Below, one piece after another: positions 28,156 through 31,407 of a stretch of DNA of 31,407 nucleotides. Every line of letters starts with the position of its first letter. The first letter of the stretch is position 1. Below the pieces are notes generated by a model that made no database searches, was not told where the DNA came from, and saw only the letters and a program-made list of their open reading frames with translations. The stretch spans positions 1 through 31,407 of the IMG/VR virus record IMGVR_UViG_3300018421_000118, one strand, 5' to 3'. Source of the stretch: a virus. The position numbers were made by a program, and so were the translations under genes.

Positions 28156-28439
28156 TGCATTCAAGAAATAGAATGAATGCTGATAGCTATGTAACTCCAG
28201 ATATGGTGGAGAAGCCGCCACACTACAACGGTAGCCATATCGAGTGCATCGACGCAATGGAAGCTATGGCAGAGGGCTGCGATATCCCTAGCCACGAAGC
28301 CTATTGCTGGCAGAACTGTTTCAAGTACCTCTGGCGGTGGCCCTATAAGAATGGCTTAGAAGACCTGAAGAAGGCGCGTTGGTACTTGGACCGATTAATA
28401 AAAAAGGTCGAGGAAAACCAACATGATTTCAAAGGATGA
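28155..28439 (+). CDS. DUF3310 protein (T7 gp1.7-like, nucleotide-kinase-related)
   Basis: The 94-residue product has the DUF3310 pattern: 'PPHYNGSHIECIDAMEAM', then 'NCFKYLWRWPYKNGLEDLKKARWYLDRLI'. The family includes T7 gp1.7, reported as a nucleotide kinase, so a role in making DNA precursors is likely. It stands between the recombination genes and MazG/ribonucleotide reductase, which fits. The start overlaps the previous stop as TAATG. Confidence 0.85.
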   Translation: MHSRNRMNADSYVTPDMVEKPPHYNGSHIECIDAMEAMAEGCDIPSHEAYCWQNCFKYLWRWPYKNGLEDLKKARWYLDRLIKKVEENQHDFKG

Positions 28440-28863
28440 TATCGTGGCATTTGAGTATTATGACCACGACAATGAATTAATAAGAGATTCAAATACTTAC
28501 CTAAACAAGACACCGCTGAATATGGTGGAGCAGTTTGCTCGTATATACGGACAATCTACGGGCCACACTTGGGAGAAGGGTAGCAACAAGGATATGCTGC
28601 GCTTCAATCTTCTGGATGAGGAATTTCAGGAAGTAGCAGATGCAAATACACCTGAAAACCTACTGAAGGAATTAGCTGATCTTGTCTACGTAACATACGG
28701 TTTCGCAGCCACATTCGGCTGGGATTTAGACGAAGCAGTTCGTCGTGTCCACGCATCCAACATGAGCAAGTTGGGTAGCGATGGGCAACCAATCTATCGA
28801 GAAGACGGAAAGGTACTAAAGGGGCCACACTACGCAGCCCCTGACTTAAAAGATTTAGTTTGA
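28423..28863 (+). CDS. MazG-like nucleotide pyrophosphohydrolase
   Basis: The 146-residue product belongs to the all-alpha NTP pyrophosphohydrolase group: E66-E67-x2-E70 in 'LLDEEFQEV' and E83-x2-D86 in 'KELADLVYV' are the magnesium-binding acids, followed by 'GWDLDEAVRRVHASNMSKL' with N113 and K116. Such phage enzymes hydrolyse nucleotides, perhaps modified or alarmone forms, to adjust pools. The C-terminal 'LKGPHYAAPDL' is typical of this subgroup. It overlaps DUF3310 by 17 nt. Confidence 0.85.
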   Translation: MISKDDIVAFEYYDHDNELIRDSNTYLNKTPLNMVEQFARIYGQSTGHTWEKGSNKDMLRFNLLDEEFQEVADANTPENLLKELADLVYVTYGFAATFGWDLDEAVRRVHASNMSKLGSDGQPIYREDGKVLKGPHYAAPDLKDLV

Positions 28864-28874
28864 GGAGCAAATCA

Positions 28875-30617
28875 ATGATAAAAAACGAATACGGACCAAC
28901 CCTATCAATTTCTGAGGAAATTCATGCCCAGAAGTACAGGTCTGAGGGGGAAACTTTCCGCGAGGCTATGACACGTGTAGCCGAAGCACTGAAAGATAAT
29001 GAATCTCATTTCAATAACTTTCGAAATATTCTATATAACCAGCGTTTCCTACCAGCGGGTCGAGTACAGTCGGCTATGGGCGCACCCCGCCGCGTAACCC
29101 CATATAACTGCTTCGTTTCTATGACTATCGAGGACAGTATGGAAGGTATTATGCAAGCCGCACGTAACGCAGCCAAGACTATGCAGCTTGGTGGCGGTAT
29201 TGGCTATGACTTCAGTACTCTACGTCCACGTGGCGCACTCATACGCAGCCTAGATAGCCGCTCCAGTGGCCCAATGAGCTTCATGGGCATCTTCGACGCA
29301 ATCTGTAAGACAATTAGCTCTGCAGGACACCGTAGAGGCGCACAAATGGGTGTCCTACGTGTAGACCATCCAGATATTGAGCAGTTTATTCGCGCAAAGA
29401 ACAATAGCACTGAGCTTACGCAGTTTAATATCTCAGTCGGTGTCACAGACGCATTTATGAAGGCAGTCAAAGAGGATACTGAGTTTGACCTAGTCTTCGA
29501 GGGGCGTGTCTACAAGACAGTTTCCGCACGTGCGTTATGGGACGACATTCTACGTAGTACGTGGGATTGGGCAGAACCGGGAATCCTGTTTATTGACCGT
29601 ATTAATCGCAAGAACAACCTACACTACTGCGAGAAGATTGCAGCGACTAACCCCTGTGGTGAGCAACCCCTGCCGCCAAACGGTGCGTGTCTACTAGGGT
29701 CGTTCAACTTGGCTAAGTACGTAGTGGAGCATGAGGGCAAATACGTCTTCAACATGAACCAGTTACGCAATGACATTCCTCACGTAGTACGTGCAATGGA
29801 TAATGTGGTGGATCGTGCCACGTACCCTCTACCTGAGCAGGAGCAGGAAGCTAAGAGCAAACGCCGTATGGGTCTGGGTGTTACTGGCGTAGCTAATGCC
29901 ATCGAGGCACTGGGCTTTGAGTATGGCAGTGAGCCTTTCCTACGTACCTTAGAAGAGATTATGGGGGTTATTAGGAATGTGGCGTATCGTACTTCTGTGG
30001 AATTGGCTATTGAGAAGGGTCCGTTTCCTCTATTTACTCAGGCATATCTTGGCTCTGAGTTTGCTACTACTCTGCCTCACGATATTCGTGATCTCATTAG
30101 CAAGCACGGTATTCGTAACAGTCATCTTCTTTCTGTTGCTCCGACAGGAACTATCAGCCTGTCAGCCGATAACGTATCCTCTGGGATTGAACCCGTCTTC
30201 TCGCATTACTACGATAGAACTATCCAGACCTTCGACGGACCCAAAGTAGAGCGGGTAGAAGACTACGGCTATCGTGTATTTGGTATAAAGGGTAAGACAG
30301 CCGACGAGCTATCAGTGTTTGACCACGTTAAAGTTCTTAACGTAGCCTCTCGCTATGTAGACAGTGCCTGTTCGAAGACCTGCAACGTAGGAGACAACAT
30401 TACTTGGGAAGAGTTCAAGGATGTCTACATGAAAGCCTACGAAGGTGGATCGTCTGGATGTACGACTTTCCGCGCATCAGGTAAGCGTTATGGTATCCTG
30501 AATGCAGCCGCTTCAGAGGATATTGCCGAAGAGCCACAGACTGAAGAAGATAACTTTATTGAAGAGGGTGGGGCGTGTTATTTTGACGTAGCCACTGGCC
30601 TAAGAAAATGTGAATAA
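28875..30617 (+). CDS. nrdJ: Class II (B12-dependent) ribonucleotide reductase
   Basis: From ATG 28875 (GAGGAG 7-8 nt upstream) the product has 580 residues; an upstream in-frame start adds five and lacks a site. It reduces ribonucleotides to DNA precursors using adenosylcobalamin. Active-site residues are N259, C261 and E263 (NPCGE), with redox pair C79 and C272; the 11-residue spacing of C261 and C272 matches the Lactobacillus class II enzyme. C568 and C579 near the end are the expected C-terminal relay cysteines. No small subunit is present, as expected for class II. It ends the early operon and is followed by convergent terminators. Confidence 0.92.
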   Translation: MIKNEYGPTLSISEEIHAQKYRSEGETFREAMTRVAEALKDNESHFNNFRNILYNQRFLPAGRVQSAMGAPRRVTPYNCFVSMTIEDSMEGIMQAARNAAKTMQLGGGIGYDFSTLRPRGALIRSLDSRSSGPMSFMGIFDAICKTISSAGHRRGAQMGVLRVDHPDIEQFIRAKNNSTELTQFNISVGVTDAFMKAVKEDTEFDLVFEGRVYKTVSARALWDDILRSTWDWAEPGILFIDRINRKNNLHYCEKIAATNPCGEQPLPPNGACLLGSFNLAKYVVEHEGKYVFNMNQLRNDIPHVVRAMDNVVDRATYPLPEQEQEAKSKRRMGLGVTGVANAIEALGFEYGSEPFLRTLEEIMGVIRNVAYRTSVELAIEKGPFPLFTQAYLGSEFATTLPHDIRDLISKHGIRNSHLLSVAPTGTISLSADNVSSGIEPVFSHYYDRTIQTFDGPKVERVEDYGYRVFGIKGKTADELSVFDHVKVLNVASRYVDSACSKTCNVGDNITWEEFKDVYMKAYEGGSSGCTTFRASGKRYGILNAAASEDIAEEPQTEEDNFIEEGGACYFDVATGLRKCE

Positions 30618-30627
30618 TCAATAAAAT

Positions 30628-30664
30628 AGCCCACAGATCGCTTGACCTATGGGCTTATTTTTTG
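30628..30664 (+). terminator. Bidirectional intrinsic terminator
   Basis: AGCCCACAG and CTATGGGCT form a 9-bp stem with one mismatch, followed by TTATTTTTT on the plus strand. The minus-strand side ends in ATTTTATT, so it can stop transcription from both directions. Confidence 0.8.
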
Positions 30665-30699
30665 TTAAAATACTAGCGAATGAGGTCGAGATTGGTCCA

Positions 30700-30715
30700 C
30701 CTTGTTCGTTGGTTG
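30700..30715 (-). repeat. 16-bp repeat of the accessory operon 2 leader
   Basis: The 16-mer CCTTGTTCGTTGGTTG (plus strand) is identical at 17400-17415, where it carries the ribosome site of the gene at 17392. Here no start codon follows; a GATTGGTCC (the reverse of the GGACCAATC leader motif) lies right beside it at 30690-30698. Confidence 0.5.
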
Positions 30716-30717
30716 AG

Positions 30718-30750
30718 ACCCCTGCCAGAGATGGTGGGGGTTTCTTTATT
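30718..30750 (+). terminator. Second terminator after the early operon
   Basis: ACCCCTGCCA-GAGA-TGGTGGGGGT forms a 10-bp stem (two G-T pairs) followed by TTTCTTTATTT. It lies directly against the stop codon of the convergent late gene. Confidence 0.8.
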
Positions 30751-31407
30751 TAAGGAAACAAATCCATCATCTGATCATCGACTGTCACCGTAGGACGTTC
30801 ATCCTGTTGAGTTGCTTCGCTCAAGGCAGAGGACGTTGCTATAGGGGCTTCCGATGCTCTATTCACAATTCCTCTGCCTGTCGCCGTAGCTGCTCCTACA
30901 GTTACGTCCTTGGCGAGTTTACCAGCTTTCTGCGTCTTGCTGAGACCTTTAAACTCAGAACCATACTTGATCATAAACTCTTTGACACTGTCCAAGGCAC
31001 CGCGTCTAATATTTGGATTATCTTGGATGGCACCCTTTAGTACTCTTGGCTGAAGCATAAGGATTTTCATCTGCTCCAGTTTGTTGCCCATAGGCAGTCC
31101 AGCTACGAGCTTCTTAAATGCAGCCGAACCAATAGCCGCCGCCTGTAGCTGAGAGCCTTCGCCCATACCAAACATGGCACCGAAGTTAGCACCGAAGATA
31201 CGGGCTGTGTTACTGACTATGTCACTGGCTGGCTTGACTACTTCATTAAACTGGGCAGGGGTCATTGTGCTACGTTGAATGCGCAAACCCTCTTGAATTA
31301 GCTGACCAATGTTGCTGATGTCTTCAGAGCTAATTACGCCTTGCTGCTCCATAATTTCTAGGATGCTGAGGTCATCAGCCCGTCCACTCAGTGGTCGAGT
31401 AAGCTCA
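30750..31407 (-). CDS. Virion protein, C-terminal part (cut by window edge)
   Basis: The reading frame stays open from the stop at 30750 to the right end of the window, so the gene continues outside; the first Met inside (31352) is probably internal, since the residues before it, 'LSGRADDLSILEI', are protein-like. About 218 residues are seen. They are helical, rich in Ala, Gly and Met ('IFGANFGAMFGMGEGSQL'), with a polar tail. This suits the C-terminus of a large internal virion or ejection protein of a podovirus, but the family is not certain. It converges on the ribonucleotide reductase gene. Confidence 0.6.
   Translation of the reverse strand, partial: ELTRPLSGRADDLSILEIMEQQGVISSEDISNIGQLIQEGLRIQRSTMTPAQFNEVVKPASDIVSNTARIFGANFGAMFGMGEGSQLQAAAIGSAAFKKLVAGLPMGNKLEQMKILMLQPRVLKGAIQDNPNIRRGALDSVKEFMIKYGSEFKGLSKTQKAGKLAKDVTVGAATATGRGIVNRASEAPIATSSALSEATQQDERPTVTVDDQMMDLFP

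Overview
The window is most of a tailed double-stranded DNA phage genome, best matched to the marine podovirus group typified by Puniceispirillum phage HMO-2011. The main reason is a family-A DNA polymerase with a DnaJ-type zinc-finger insert between its exonuclease and polymerase halves, a hallmark described for that group. It lies among a T7-like split primase and helicase, a class II ribonucleotide reductase, MazG, and a podovirus-type portal, scaffold and capsid set. A marine alphaproteobacterial host is likely: a DUF1127 microprotein is present, and a 45-bp segment is identical in form to the 3' part of a bacterial tRNA-Asn(GUU). The host is an inference; no search was run.

Layout. (1) 18-11588, minus strand: the late block, read right to left. 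In transcription order it holds small membrane and basic proteins, an XhlA-like lysis candidate, both terminase subunits, portal, two virion-associated proteins, scaffold and major capsid protein (MCP). The MCP has its own promoter and a structured leader. (2) 11589-12800, minus: a DUF1127 gene, an endonuclease VII-type HNH nuclease and an unknown gene, with several sigma70-like promoters. (3) 12735-13539: about 800 bp in which I trust no gene. (4) 13540-17392, minus: an accessory region of two successive operons with the same architecture (a shared upstream element about 80 bp before the first start codon, a UUCG-loop terminator, then a 35-bp repeat about 85 bp beyond it). They hold DUF932, DUF2786, zinc-ribbon and unknown proteins. 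(5) 17580-30617, plus: the early and replication region. It runs from a one-gene unit with its own promoter and terminator, through small early genes, a tyrosine integrase, an HTH protein, an attP region, primase, helicase, DNA polymerase, a putative ssDNA-binding protein, RecE-like exonuclease, PDDEXK nuclease, DUF3310 and MazG, to ribonucleotide reductase. (6) 30618-30749: convergent terminators. (7) 30750-31407, minus: the C-terminal end of a virion protein cut by the window edge. Late genes therefore lie at both ends of the window, as expected for a circularly permuted or circularly assembled genome.

How it fits together. The early strand copies DNA and feeds it nucleotides; the opposite strand builds and packages virions. 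Integrase, attP and an HTH gene imply some capacity for integration. A 9-bp motif, CCTGTTAAC, occurs four times, always between genes and at three predicted promoters (one of each strand's units plus the primase promoter), and is the best candidate for a phage operator. Against a simple temperate reading, the polymerase has Phe at the position equivalent to E. coli Pol I 762, and the integrase has lost a catalytic-box histidine.

Many real genes are very short (45-50 codons) and joined by ATGA or TAATG overlaps. I added eight genes shorter than about 50 codons by reading the sequence: at 10142, 11186, 11781, 14242, 20568 and 23553, plus re-started ones at 14054 and 15138.
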